From Planctomycetota bacterium (GTDB lineage: Bacteria; Planctomycetota; UBA1135; GCA-002748355), in contig JAGQQW010000008.1 in assembly GCA_020426005.1 (NCBI GenBank), forward strand, positions 1 to 55,161: a stretch of 55,161 nt of DNA, written 5' to 3'. Position numbers and translations under genes: made by a program. How positions within the stretch are numbered: position 1 is the first letter of the stretch; every line of letters starts with the position of its first letter. This document shows positions 17,422 to 25,665 of this stretch, piece by piece. The notes beneath the pieces are model-generated. The model saw nothing but the letters and a program-made list of their open reading frames with translations, did no database searches and was not told where the DNA came from.

Positions 17422-18987
17422 TCAGCGGTCGACGGACAACTTCGGCGGTACGGTCCATTTCGCATTGTCGGTCGCATTGGGACATGCGACCGAAATGACT
17501 CGGGCGCCCTCGAGCGCGCGCGCCGTTGCTTCATCGAAGAGCACCGCGAGATGCCCGCCGCTGTTCCACCAAATGCCGCGTTCGATGGAAACCGTGAAGC
17601 GGGTGTCGTCGCTCGTGACGAGTTCGAGCGTTCGGTCCACGGACTCCAGGAACGACTTCATCTCCGAGCCCCGTGGACTCGTCGCATCCGTTTCGACGAT
17701 GAGGCCGACTTTCTTCCGACGCTCGAACCACTCACGGATGTCCTGAGGAAGCGCCGGATCGGCCGACCGCGAGACGCGTGTGATCCGAGCCGTCGGTCCC
17801 GAAGGGTTCTCGATACTGCAGTGGGGACCGAACTCGTCACGAAGTGCGATCGTCGAGTAGGGATTGTTCCCGCCGAACGGGTCGTCCTCCGGCCTCGATA
17901 CCTTCTGGCGCCGTCCGATAGTGTCCCAAAACCGGAAGTCCGCCCAATCCGAACACGTCGCGACGTGTGTCAGCATGCCGTACAGGGCTCCATCGAAAAT
18001 GCCCTGGCCGAGTCGGTCGTAGTTGAGTCGAACCCAACGTCCGCCGACGAACACTTCGTTGAATGTGTGGGACGCCCAGCTTGTTTCGAGGTCCTGGATC
18101 GCGGCGACGAGAACGCTGCGCACACGATTGTGTCGCAGCCCCTCGAGCATGGCGCGTTCGTTGGCGTCTCCGGCATCGACGACGGGAATGCACAAGATCG
18201 TGCGGGTTGGAATGCCCAGTGCTCGGAGGCAACCGTTCAAGTAAATGGACGACGAGGAGCACGTGCCGCGCACACATTCGTCGAACATGCCCGACGCCGA
18301 GACCTCGCGCTTCCACTGTTCGGTACGCTTGCGACCCGTAGAGCGTTCGTTCTTCTCGACCGAAGTCGCGAACTCGGGAGGGACGAACGGCTTGCCGTCG
18401 TCATCGAACGCGGTCGTGAAGATCGTGAATCCCGCTTCGCTCTTCGCACGCTCACAGAGCCAACGCGACACGCGTTCGACGAGGGTCTTGTCGTCGAGCT
18501 TCTGGACGTCGATGCCGTCCTTCCTGAGCGCCGCGACGAGCTTCTTGCGCAGCTGCGGTGTCCAGTCGTTCGTCGGACCTGGTTCGGTCCACTCCTTCAT
18601 CTTCGATGCCGTACGTCGCCAACGCGGATCTGCCTCGATCTTCGGGCCATCGGCGAAGGGGTAGTGCACGACCTCGAGTTCGACATAGTGCTCGGTGCGA
18701 TCGAGAACGCGCGCATCCTGATAGTCGTCCGAGAGAAACTCAGGCGTGACGGGCCGCATCACGCGGACGATCGAACGCACGGTGTATTGATACTCTCGTC
18801 GCTCGAACCAATCGCCATCGGGAATCCCGTCGCCGTCGCTGTCGGCCTTCTTCGGGTCGGTTCGATACTTGTGGATCTCCAGCTCGTCCGGGAGGCCGTC
18901 ACGATCGCTGTCGTGGGTTTGCATCGCGAACGCAGGCAGCCCGAGCGAAGCTGCGGCAAGGAGTGTGAGGCTGAAGTGCTTGTTCAT
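17422..18987 (-). CDS. Secreted transglutaminase-like protein with Ca-binding repeats
   Basis: A 521-residue protein with a signal peptide (about 1-22). Two thrombospondin-type-3/EF-hand-like calcium loops follow directly (DSDRDGLPDE at about 26-35 and DSDGDGIPDGD at about 49-59). A transglutaminase-like cysteine-peptidase core is visible as Cys243 (RGTCSSSS), His307 (SHTFNEVF) and Asp324 (LNYDRLG), with the typical GIPTRT after the cysteine helix. Such domains act as proteases, peptide N-glycanases or cross-linkers, and the substrate cannot be told from sequence. The ATG at 18987 has GAGG seven bases upstream and starts the signal peptide; the frame is open further upstream, but that part is antisense to the adenosyltransferase gene. 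It lies 70 bases downstream of that gene on the same strand. Confidence 0.8.
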   Translation of the reverse strand: MNKHFSLTLLAAASLGLPAFAMQTHDSDRDGLPDELEIHKYRTDPKKADSDGDGIPDGDWFERREYQYTVRSIVRVMRPVTPEFLSDDYQDARVLDRTEHYVELEVVHYPFADGPKIEADPRWRRTASKMKEWTEPGPTNDWTPQLRKKLVAALRKDGIDVQKLDDKTLVERVSRWLCERAKSEAGFTIFTTAFDDDGKPFVPPEFATSVEKNERSTGRKRTEQWKREVSASGMFDECVRGTCSSSSIYLNGCLRALGIPTRTILCIPVVDAGDANERAMLEGLRHNRVRSVLVAAIQDLETSWASHTFNEVFVGGRWVRLNYDRLGQGIFDGALYGMLTHVATCSDWADFRFWDTIGRRQKVSRPEDDPFGGNNPYSTIALRDEFGPHCSIENPSGPTARITRVSRSADPALPQDIREWFERRKKVGLIVETDATSPRGSEMKSFLESVDRTLELVTSDDTRFTVSIERGIWWNSGGHLAVLFDEATARALEGARVISVACPNATDNAKWTVPPKLSVDR

Positions 18988-19057
18988 GGTCGAGCCTCGG
19001 ACGCGCCCGCCCGATCGAGTTCCCGCAATCGAGCCTGACTTTTTCAACACTCTTCGA

Positions 19058-19594
19058 TCAGCGTGGAGTCCATGTCCGTTCTTCGGCTCGATCGCGGTCA
19101 CTGAGGTCCCGTGCGAGTGCGAAGAACCAATCCGAAAGACGGTTGAGGTACACGAGAAGGACTGGTGGGTACGGGTACAGGCGGTGTGCGTGCCAACACG
19201 CCCGTTCGGCGCGACGACAGACCGTACGCAAGACGTGAGCCTGTGCCGAAGCCGGGCTGCCGCCGGGCAACACGAAGCTGTGCAACGGCGGTAGTCGGTC
19301 CATGATCTCGTCGATTCCGAGCTCGAGTTCGCGGATCCGCTGCGGCAAGAACTCGGTCGACTTGCAACCTCCAGGTGTCGCGAGATCGGCACCGATCTCG
19401 AACAGATCTCGCTGAATCGCAATGAGTGCATCCTTCACGTCCTGGGCGACACCTAGCGCGCGCAGCACTCCGATATGGCAGTTCAACTCGTCGACGTCGC
19501 CATAGGCGGCGACACGCACGTCTTCTTTGTCGACCCGCGTGCCATCGAAGAGACCCGTCTGGCCGTCGTCACCCGTCTTCGTGTAGATGTCCAT
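19058..19594 (-). CDS. ATP:cob(I)alamin adenosyltransferase, PduO type
   Basis: A 178-residue cytoplasmic enzyme that transfers the 5'-deoxyadenosyl group of ATP to cob(I)alamin to make adenosylcobalamin. The family signature is complete: the N-terminal ATP site TKTGDDGQTGLFDG, RVAAYGDVDELN, the Arg-rich helix LRTVCRRAER, and YLNRLSDWFFALAR near the end. The length is normal for the PduO/MMAB family. The start at 19594 begins the conserved motif, and a TACGAT -10-like element lies only ten bases upstream, so the transcript may be nearly leaderless. Together with the cobalamin-dependent methionine synthase at 32873 it shows that this organism uses B12. No adenosylcobalamin-dependent mutase is visible in the window. 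Confidence 0.9.
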   Translation of the reverse strand: MDIYTKTGDDGQTGLFDGTRVDKEDVRVAAYGDVDELNCHIGVLRALGVAQDVKDALIAIQRDLFEIGADLATPGGCKSTEFLPQRIRELELGIDEIMDRLPPLHSFVLPGGSPASAQAHVLRTVCRRAERACWHAHRLYPYPPVLLVYLNRLSDWFFALARDLSDRDRAEERTWTPR

Positions 19595-19604
19595 CGATCG
19601 TGCG

Positions 19605-19610
19605 ATCGTA
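19605..19610 (-). promoter_or_regulatory. -10-like element of the adenosyltransferase gene
   Basis: On the minus strand the sequence reads GCGC-TACGAT and ends ten bases before the ATG at 19594. No clear -35 box is visible. The same TACGAT core recurs before several other genes of the window (see findings). Confidence 0.4.
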
Positions 19611-19629
19611 GCGCGGGGACCTGTCGGCT

Positions 19630-20268
19630 TCAGTCTTCGAGCTGCATCCGGATCTTTTCTGCGATCCTGCGAGCGCCTTCGCGGTGCGATCGTGTGAGGT
19701 GGTCGGCGATGCTCCGACGATCGGCTTCCGGGTAGGTCTGATGCAGCTTCGAGATCATCTGGGTCGACTGAACCTCGAGTTCGAACACGGTGATCGCGGG
19801 AAAGAGGCGTTCGACGTATCCGGGTGGCGTCATCGAGCTTTGCCAGACCGGATACGCGCCAACCTCGGAATGCTGCGGTTCGATCATCCGTGCGAGGTCG
19901 TCGACGAGGCACCTGAAGAAGTCGATGTCGGAGACGACACGCACCGTGCCTCGAATCTGGACTTCCTCGTAGTCGTAGGTCGCCGCCACCTTGAGGTTCG
20001 TGCGCCAATTGGGGGATACATAGGTCGCAGGACCATCGAACGTCGCCAGGGCGAGCTGGCCGTCCAGATCCTCGGCCTGCGGATTCTGCCTGTTCAGGTG
20101 ACCGCGAAGCCGCACCGGAGCCGCGTTTTCGAAGTCGGCGATCAACGGGATGCGCGTGCTCCGCAAGCCCGTGTGCGACGTCACGAAATGCGCGAACGGA
20201 TCGCGGCTCAGAAGCGCTTCGACGGCGGCCGCGTCTTCGTGGCGCCGCCAGTCCGGTGGATACCCCAT
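19630..20268 (-). CDS. PaiB-like FMN-binding protein
   Basis: A 212-residue protein of the PaiB/FMN-binding split-barrel family, often annotated as a negative transcriptional regulator although it is a flavin-binding domain. Family features are the HFVTSHTGLRSTRIPLIAD strand pair near residues 28-46, LRGHLNRQNPQ, LATFDGPATYVSPNW with the conserved aromatic-Pro-Trp motif, and ATYDYEEVQIRGTV. The start at 20268 (MGYPPDWR) has GAGGA upstream. A TATCCT -10-like element lies 26 bases upstream, back to back with the promoter of the divergent Kelch gene. The gene ends 35 bases before the adenosyltransferase start. Its cellular role is not clear from context. Confidence 0.75.
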   Translation of the reverse strand: MGYPPDWRRHEDAAAVEALLSRDPFAHFVTSHTGLRSTRIPLIADFENAAPVRLRGHLNRQNPQAEDLDGQLALATFDGPATYVSPNWRTNLKVAATYDYEEVQIRGTVRVVSDIDFFRCLVDDLARMIEPQHSEVGAYPVWQSSMTPPGYVERLFPAITVFELEVQSTQMISKLHQTYPEADRRSIADHLTRSHREGARRIAEKIRMQLED

Positions 20269-20294
20269 GCGTTGTCCTCGAGTCGGTGATCGCG

Positions 20295-20300
20295 AGGATA
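20295..20300 (-). promoter_or_regulatory. -10-like element of the PaiB-like gene
   Basis: Minus-strand TTGC-TATCCT, 26 bases before the ATG at 20268. It lies 36 bases from the oppositely oriented TGC-TACGAT at 20337, so the two divergent promoters share one compact control region. Confidence 0.4.
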
Positions 20301-20336
20301 GCAAGGTGGGCTCGGGCCGGGATGCGCACCTGCTGC

Positions 20337-20342
20337 TACGAT
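20337..20342 (+). promoter_or_regulatory. Extended -10-like element of the Kelch gene
   Basis: TGC-TACGAT, which includes the TGn extension. Transcription would start near 20349, downstream of the first in-frame ATG (20341), so it also supports the ATG at 20374 as the true start. No clear -35 box is seen. Confidence 0.45.
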
Positions 20343-20373
20343 GGCTCGCCTGTCTTTCGATCGAGGTAGCAAG

Positions 20374-21945
20374 ATGCGCAGGCTCAGCACATCCGCTTGT
20401 GGAACATCCGTCCGTGGACACCGTGGCCATACCTTCGTTCTCGCGTTCGCGGCGCTCGCCGCGTTGCAGGGGCGCGGCGAAGCGCAACTCCGAGCAACCG
20501 TGTGTACCGAAGGCATCGGCCTCAAGTCGACCTACACGATCGAAGGCGGGCGGCCTGGGTTTCCGTTCCTCTTCTTGACGTCATTCCAGCGCAGCAACTT
20601 CCCACTGTCCGCGATCGACCCGCGCGACACACGGACGCTCGGTGTCGGGCTCGAGCTGCTGTCGCTGCTGATCGTCGCACCGTTCGACGCGACCGGGGGG
20701 CGGACGTTCGCGCTGCCGATTCCGAACGACACCAATCTCGCGGGACAAGGCGTTCTGCATCAGGTCCTCACGTATCCGGGGACGGCGACGACGTTCGGGG
20801 ATCTGTCCGATGTGCTCGTCGTGCCGCTCGAGGTGCCGGGTGCGTGGCGGCAGGACATCGCCAAGGCCATGTTCTATCCACGAGCATGGACGTCGATCAT
20901 CGACGAAGGCGATGGCAAGTACTTGGTCGCTGGCGGTGGAAGCGGCGCGCTGCTCGCGCTGACCTCGGTCGACACCACCGATCGATTCGACGCCGCGACG
21001 CGGACGTTCACGACGGGGCCGAAGATGACGGTCGAGCGTGGCGTCCACACCGTGAGTGCACTCTCCGGCAACAGGTGGCTTCTCGCGGGCGGTGTCGATC
21101 GCATGAACGATCCGCAGGCGACCTGTGATCTGTACGATGCGACCCAACATTCGTTCACTGCTGCTCCTGCGATGAACGACAAGCGCATGGCTCACACGGC
21201 GACCGTGCTTGCCGACGGACGCGTGTTCGTCACGGGCGGTCTGAGTGACATGAGCACGACTCAGGTAGCGCTCGTCTCGTCGCTCAAATCGACCGAGATC
21301 TACGATCCGGCAACGAACAAGTGGACGAAGGGACCGGACATGAGTGAAGCCAAGGCCGGCCATGGTGCCTTGTTGCTTCCCGACGGTCGTGTGCTCTTGA
21401 GTGGCGGTCTCACCTATACCGTGTTCTTGTCGATCAAGATCCCGCAGTTCAGCAAGGCGGTCGACATCTTCGACCCCAAGACGAACACGATGAAGTCCGT
21501 TGCGGCGATGAACGTCGATCGCGCTGGTCACGGCATCTTCGAGCTCGCCGGCGGAAAGGTCCTCGTCGCAGGCGGCATCGGTGGCGCGATCCTCAGTGGC
21601 GGTATCCCGACTTCCGGATCGGAGATCTACGACCCGGCGCAGAATCGCTGGACGTCGACGGGTTCGCTACCACTCGCCAAAGGACTGGCAGGCGCGGTCG
21701 TGCTCAGCGACGGAAGTCCGGCGATGATCGGTGGTGCCGGCGGGTCGTTCCTCGCGCCGCTCCCGGTCGATGACTGCGCTGCATACGACGTGGCCAAGGG
21801 GACTTGGAGCGCCTTGCCCAAGCTCGTCACGCCGCGTGCGACCCACGCCGTGATGACGGGATCCGGCTGCGCGGTCTTCGCGATCGGCGGTGCTACCGGC
21901 ACTTCGAACGCCGCAGTGACGACTGCCGAGACTCTGATTCGCTGA
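20374..21945 (+). CDS. Secreted Kelch-repeat protein
   Basis: A 523-residue exported protein. After a basic and hydrophobic leader (about 1-38, TFVLAFAALAALQGRGEAQ), residues about 40-150 form a beta-rich domain containing ALPIPNDTNLAGQ. The remainder is a Kelch beta-propeller with about six blades. Each blade shows the Gly-Gly pair and the 'YD..TN.W....' pattern: LLAGGVDR, VFVTGGLSD, VLLSGGLTY, VLVAGGIGG and MIGGAGG alternate with YDPATNKWTKG and YDPAQNRWTSTG. Kelch propellers mediate binding. The ATG at 20374 is chosen because GAGG precedes it by eight bases and because of the -10-like element at 20337; the ATG at 20341 is the alternative. It is divergent from the PaiB-like gene. Confidence 0.8.
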   Translation: MRRLSTSACGTSVRGHRGHTFVLAFAALAALQGRGEAQLRATVCTEGIGLKSTYTIEGGRPGFPFLFLTSFQRSNFPLSAIDPRDTRTLGVGLELLSLLIVAPFDATGGRTFALPIPNDTNLAGQGVLHQVLTYPGTATTFGDLSDVLVVPLEVPGAWRQDIAKAMFYPRAWTSIIDEGDGKYLVAGGGSGALLALTSVDTTDRFDAATRTFTTGPKMTVERGVHTVSALSGNRWLLAGGVDRMNDPQATCDLYDATQHSFTAAPAMNDKRMAHTATVLADGRVFVTGGLSDMSTTQVALVSSLKSTEIYDPATNKWTKGPDMSEAKAGHGALLLPDGRVLLSGGLTYTVFLSIKIPQFSKAVDIFDPKTNTMKSVAAMNVDRAGHGIFELAGGKVLVAGGIGGAILSGGIPTSGSEIYDPAQNRWTSTGSLPLAKGLAGAVVLSDGSPAMIGGAGGSFLAPLPVDDCAAYDVAKGTWSALPKLVTPRATHAVMTGSGCAVFAIGGATGTSNAAVTTAETLIR

Positions 21946-22192
21946 CGAGCGGATCGCGGAGAGGTCCAGAGTCGCTCGGCGCCGGGCTTCGCGTCGTTGC
22001 TACGGGGAGCGTATGGACTATGTGGGGAGCGGCTGGCGGCGAGTCGTTCGACGCGCTGCCATGCCCCCCGGATACATCCTGCTCCCGTCGCAGCGTGTCG
22101 GGTTAGACTGCAAGAAGTGGATCGTGCGAGCGCGACCCGGCGTTGACATCGACCCGGTCGCTGGCGTCGAGACAGCAGAGGAGATTGGACAG

Positions 22193-23266
22193 ATGAACCC
22201 CACCCCATTCCGCCCATGTGTGCTGGCCCTGATCGGACTCGCGAGCGTGGTTTCGAGCGTGACTGCTCAGAACAAGCAGACGATCATCCCCAAGAAGTAT
22301 GCCGCTGGTGGTACTGCGCGCACGCTCGTGCCCTTCTCCGAACAGCCGTTGCACTACCAGCAGACGTTCTCGGCGGCGGTCATGAAGGAGCAACTGTCCG
22401 AACCCGTGCGCTTGCGCGGCATCTCGTTCAAGTCGAAAGGTACGGGTGACTCCAGCATGCAGATCGAGGTACAGCTCTCGATCTCGAGCTTCTCGGGCGG
22501 GCCGCTCAATGCCGTCTTCTCGCGCAACATGAAGGCCGACACGGTCACGGTCGTGCCGAAGCGTTTCGTGACACTTCCGGTCTCGACCGGCGGTTTCGAT
22601 CTCGCGCTACCGTTCTCCCAGGATTGGATCTGGGATGGCGAGAGCGCGATCATTCTCGACATCCAGATCTACAGCAACGGGAACCAGAGCCGACAGTTCT
22701 TCTATTGGTGGGACTCGATCGCGCCCGACCTGCAAGGCGGCGTGACTGCGCAGTACGCTCTCGGAGCCAACGCAACGATCGCCAACGTGCCACTCAGTAA
22801 CCAAGGGCTCATGGCGCAGTTCGACTACCAGAACGGCCTGACGATGAACTACGGCGCGGGTTGCAAGGGACAAGGTGGCTTCGTGCCGAAGATCGGCGCG
22901 AGCAGTCTGCCGACCGTCGGGAATCCCAACTTCCGCATCAACGTCTCGAGCGCGCGCCCACAGACGTTCGGGATCCTCATGTGGGGTTCGAGCGACAGCA
23001 ACTGGGGGCCCGTCAAGTTGCCCTTCGCACTCGTCAACATTGGCATTCCCAACTGCACGTTGTTGGCCGAACCGCTCGATCTCGTGGCTGCGCAAATTAC
23101 CGGAGGATCGCCGGGTTCGGGCATCGGGTCCCTTCCGTTCCCGATTCCGCCGTCATCGCTGCTGATCGGCTACAACCTCTACATGCAGTGGGCCGTCATC
23201 GACGACACGAACAACGCCGCACTCGATCTCGTCTTCTCCGACGCGATGCGCGTGATCATCGGTTGA
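22193..23266 (+). CDS. Secreted beta-rich protein of unknown function
   Basis: A 357-residue exported protein (signal peptide about 1-24, VLALIGLASVVSSVTAQ). I recognise no enzyme motif. The N-terminal 200 residues are a jelly-roll-like beta region (LRGISFKSKGTGDSSMQIEVQ). The C-terminal 130 residues form a module of a type I associate with secreted planctomycete proteins: an approximately GxPTVGNPNF beginning, PNCTLL, then FPIPPSSLLIGYNLYMQ and an end in SDAMRVIIG. A similar block occurs in the Kelch and FG-GAP proteins of this window. The 247 bases before it hold a GGTTAGACT stretch near 22101 that could be a -10 element, but nothing else I can identify. The gene converges on glcF. Confidence 0.7.
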   Translation: MNPTPFRPCVLALIGLASVVSSVTAQNKQTIIPKKYAAGGTARTLVPFSEQPLHYQQTFSAAVMKEQLSEPVRLRGISFKSKGTGDSSMQIEVQLSISSFSGGPLNAVFSRNMKADTVTVVPKRFVTLPVSTGGFDLALPFSQDWIWDGESAIILDIQIYSNGNQSRQFFYWWDSIAPDLQGGVTAQYALGANATIANVPLSNQGLMAQFDYQNGLTMNYGAGCKGQGGFVPKIGASSLPTVGNPNFRINVSSARPQTFGILMWGSSDSNWGPVKLPFALVNIGIPNCTLLAEPLDLVAAQITGGSPGSGIGSLPFPIPPSSLLIGYNLYMQWAVIDDTNNAALDLVFSDAMRVIIG

Positions 23267-23275
23267 CGCGGGCCG

Positions 23276-24520
23276 TCAGTAGCTCGCTGCGAGCACTTCG
23301 GCGATGTGCAGGACACGGACCTGCGAACCGCGACGCCGAAGCCCCATCTCGATCTGCAACATGCAGCCGGGATTCGCGGTGATGCAGACTTCCGCGCCAG
23401 AACGCGTGATGTCGTCGATCTTGCGGTCCAAGATCGAGTCGGCGAGATCCGCCTGCACGAGGTTGTAGATCCCCGCGCTACCGCAGCAGTCCTCGGGGCG
23501 CGCAAGCGGCTTCAGCGTGAGTCCCGGAATCGCTGCCAACAGGCGTCGTGGCGCGCTGCGGATTCCCTGGCCATGACACAGGTGGCATGGATCGTCGTAG
23601 CACGCCGAAACCTCGAAGCGCTTCGTGCCGGGAACGAAGCCGAGTTCGTCGAGGAACTCGCTCATGTCGCGTACCTTGTTCGCGAACTCCACCGCCCCTT
23701 CGTGCCAGTGGCCGTACTCCTTCATCGCGGATCCGCAGCCTGCGGAATCGAGGATGATCGCATCGAGGTCCTTGCCGAACGCGGCGATGTTCGCATCGAC
23801 GAGCGGGCGTGCGCGTTCGCGCAGACCCGCGTGCACGTGCAGCGCACCGCAGCAGCCCTGCTCCGCGGGCACGTGCACGCGACAGCCGTTCTCGAGCAGC
23901 ACGCGAAGCAGGGCGCGATTCACACGGCCGAAGACCGTCTCCATCATGCAACCGGTGAAGAGACCGACCGTCGCGCGAACCGGTCCCTTCGGTTCGTGAA
24001 TTCCCGTCTCGAGAGGGCGTCGCTCACGGCTCGGAGCGAGCTTCGGCATCAGCTCGAGGCTGCGTCGCATGGGGCCCGGTAGCGGTAGTGCTCGCGAGAC
24101 GCGGTCGAGTCGAAGTCGTTGTGTGGTCGCGAGCAGATTCATCGAAAAACGATGACCGCGAGGGTGTGCGATGAAACGATCGAGCCAAGATCGCAGCGCA
24201 CGTCGTCGCCAGGTGTTGTCATCGACGCGGCCGATTGCTTCGCGCGTCTCTTCGAGTAGTTCGCCGTATCGAACACCCGAAGGGCAGGCGGATTCGCACG
24301 CACGGCATCCGAGGCAACGATCGAGGGGACCGCGCAGACTCTTGTCATCGGTGTCGATGCGCCCCTCGGCGAGCGCGCGCATCAAGTAGATGCGACCTCG
24401 CGGCGAGTCTGTCTCGTTGGTCGTCGTCGCGTAGGTTGGACACGACGGCAGGCATAGGCCGCAATGCACGCAGTCGAGGCTGGCCTTGTAGGCGCGCTGG
24501 AGGTCCGGTGGTGCGGTCAT
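23276..24520 (-). CDS. glcF: Glycolate oxidase iron-sulfur subunit
   Basis: A 414-residue iron-sulfur electron-transfer subunit of the membrane-associated glycolate dehydrogenase. Two 4Fe-4S clusters are seen at the N-terminus (CVHCGLCLPSCP near residue 17 and CLGCRACESACP near 68). Two CCG (cysteine-rich) domains follow: CMMETVFGR with EQGCCGALHVHAG, and CYDDPCHLCHG with EDCCGSAG. Order and length match GlcF. It is the last gene of glcD-glcE-glcF, and its ATG overlaps the glcE stop by ATGA. The complex oxidises glycolate to glyoxylate and passes electrons to quinone; related lactate dehydrogenases have the same layout, so D-lactate is a possible alternative substrate. Confidence 0.92.
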   Translation of the reverse strand: MTAPPDLQRAYKASLDCVHCGLCLPSCPTYATTTNETDSPRGRIYLMRALAEGRIDTDDKSLRGPLDRCLGCRACESACPSGVRYGELLEETREAIGRVDDNTWRRRALRSWLDRFIAHPRGHRFSMNLLATTQRLRLDRVSRALPLPGPMRRSLELMPKLAPSRERRPLETGIHEPKGPVRATVGLFTGCMMETVFGRVNRALLRVLLENGCRVHVPAEQGCCGALHVHAGLRERARPLVDANIAAFGKDLDAIILDSAGCGSAMKEYGHWHEGAVEFANKVRDMSEFLDELGFVPGTKRFEVSACYDDPCHLCHGQGIRSAPRRLLAAIPGLTLKPLARPEDCCGSAGIYNLVQADLADSILDRKIDDITRSGAEVCITANPGCMLQIEMGLRRRGSQVRVLHIAEVLAASY

Positions 24521-25665
24521 CCGTGATTCGACGCCCTAGTCGGCGTGGGGGGAGTCGAGGTGTCGAACGAGATTCGACCGGGTGCGAAGCACGTGCCGAA
24601 CACGCGGAATAGTCTCGTCTCGATTGCGTCGTCGACGAGCGTCGTCAAGAGCATGCCGCGCGGGCCTCGAAGTACCCGTGCGAACCCGACGGTCGCCTCT
24701 AGAGCTGGAGGAACGGTGCCGTCGATGCCGAGCGCAAAGGCGCCTTGGAAGTGCACACGTCCGCGGGCTTCGAGCGGCATCCACTTCATGAAGTCGTCGA
24801 TGCGGCTCGGCCGCATTCTGCCGCGCATGATCAGGGGCGCTGCATCGAGCGAATCCGGTGCTCGATGCCAGGCTGCCTGTCCTTCTGCAATGACTTCGAA
24901 CGCATCGAGCTTCGCCCGCGCGGTGACGAGTGCGGGTGCGCCCGCGACGACGAACTCGACGCACGCGCTCCCGTCCGATGCCAGGACCAAGTCGATGCTT
25001 CGGGTATCTGGCAGCGTACGGCGGAGTTCGATCCACAGTGCCGAGGCGTCGTTGCGAGGCATGGGCTTCGAGCGGACGCACGCGATCGTTCGTGGCAGCG
25101 CGACGAGGCGTAGCTCGAGTTCGAGTGCTGCGAAGTAGGCTCCACCCGACCCGACGAAGAGCTTGCAGAGGTCGTATCCGGCCACGTTCTTGACGACGCG
25201 ACCTCCGGATCGGAATTCGGCACCACGGCCGTCCATCGCACGCAGGCCGATGATCTGGGATCGAAGCGCGCCACGATCGTGCCCGCGTGGATTCGGAGGT
25301 GCCTCGGCAAAGACGCCACCGACCGAGCGATGTGCCGCTGCGTGGATCGGGCCCGATTCCAAGGTCAGTCCTTCGGCTTCAATCGTTGCCAAAAGGTCGC
25401 TCCAGCGCGTCCCGACCCGGACCCCGCAGGTCAGATCGTCGGGGGCGAATCTCGAGACTCCAGCGAGTTTGCGCAGCGACACGCGGCGCACCGATTCGTC
25501 GACCGGTGCACCGAAGCCCTCCCGGCTCGCGAACCCGACCGGAAGGCACGCTTCCTTCCGAGCGTCGCAGTCACGCAAGAACTCGGCGAGCTCGAGTTCG
25601 TCCTCGACGACGACCTGGTCCCGAGGTTCGAGCGGGACGATTCGCTCGGAGGCATCAGTGTGCAC
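24517..25665 (-). CDS. glcE: Glycolate oxidase FAD-binding subunit
   Basis: A 382-residue FAD-binding (FAD_binding_4/PCMH-type) subunit. It shows the expected LPVGFASREGFGAP, RFAPDDLTCGVRVGTRW, SGPIHAAAHRSVGGVFAEA and SGGRVVKNVAGYDLCKL motifs; the last (VKNVAGYDL) is diagnostic of GlcE. The start is the GTG at 25665: GGGAG lies just upstream, it overlaps the end of glcD by 11 bases, and the longer frame would run deep into glcD. Its stop overlaps the glcF ATG. It works with GlcD and GlcF in glycolate oxidation. Confidence 0.9.
   Translation of the reverse strand: MHTDASERIVPLEPRDQVVVEDELELAEFLRDCDARKEACLPVGFASREGFGAPVDESVRRVSLRKLAGVSRFAPDDLTCGVRVGTRWSDLLATIEAEGLTLESGPIHAAAHRSVGGVFAEAPPNPRGHDRGALRSQIIGLRAMDGRGAEFRSGGRVVKNVAGYDLCKLFVGSGGAYFAALELELRLVALPRTIACVRSKPMPRNDASALWIELRRTLPDTRSIDLVLASDGSACVEFVVAGAPALVTARAKLDAFEVIAEGQAAWHRAPDSLDAAPLIMRGRMRPSRIDDFMKWMPLEARGRVHFQGAFALGIDGTVPPALEATVGFARVLRGPRGMLLTTLVDDAIETRLFRVFGTCFAPGRISFDTSTPPTPTRASNHG

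Noticed and set aside
17551..19038. 495-residue plus-strand ORF over the transglutaminase gene
   Set aside because: The opposite strand has a signal peptide, calcium loops and a complete Cys/His/Asp set. The plus frame is Arg/Val/Glu-rich mirror sequence without motifs.
20341..20373. ATG at 20341 as start of the Kelch gene
   Set aside because: It lies within the -10-like element, and the ATG at 20374 has a ribosome-binding site and begins the leader peptide.
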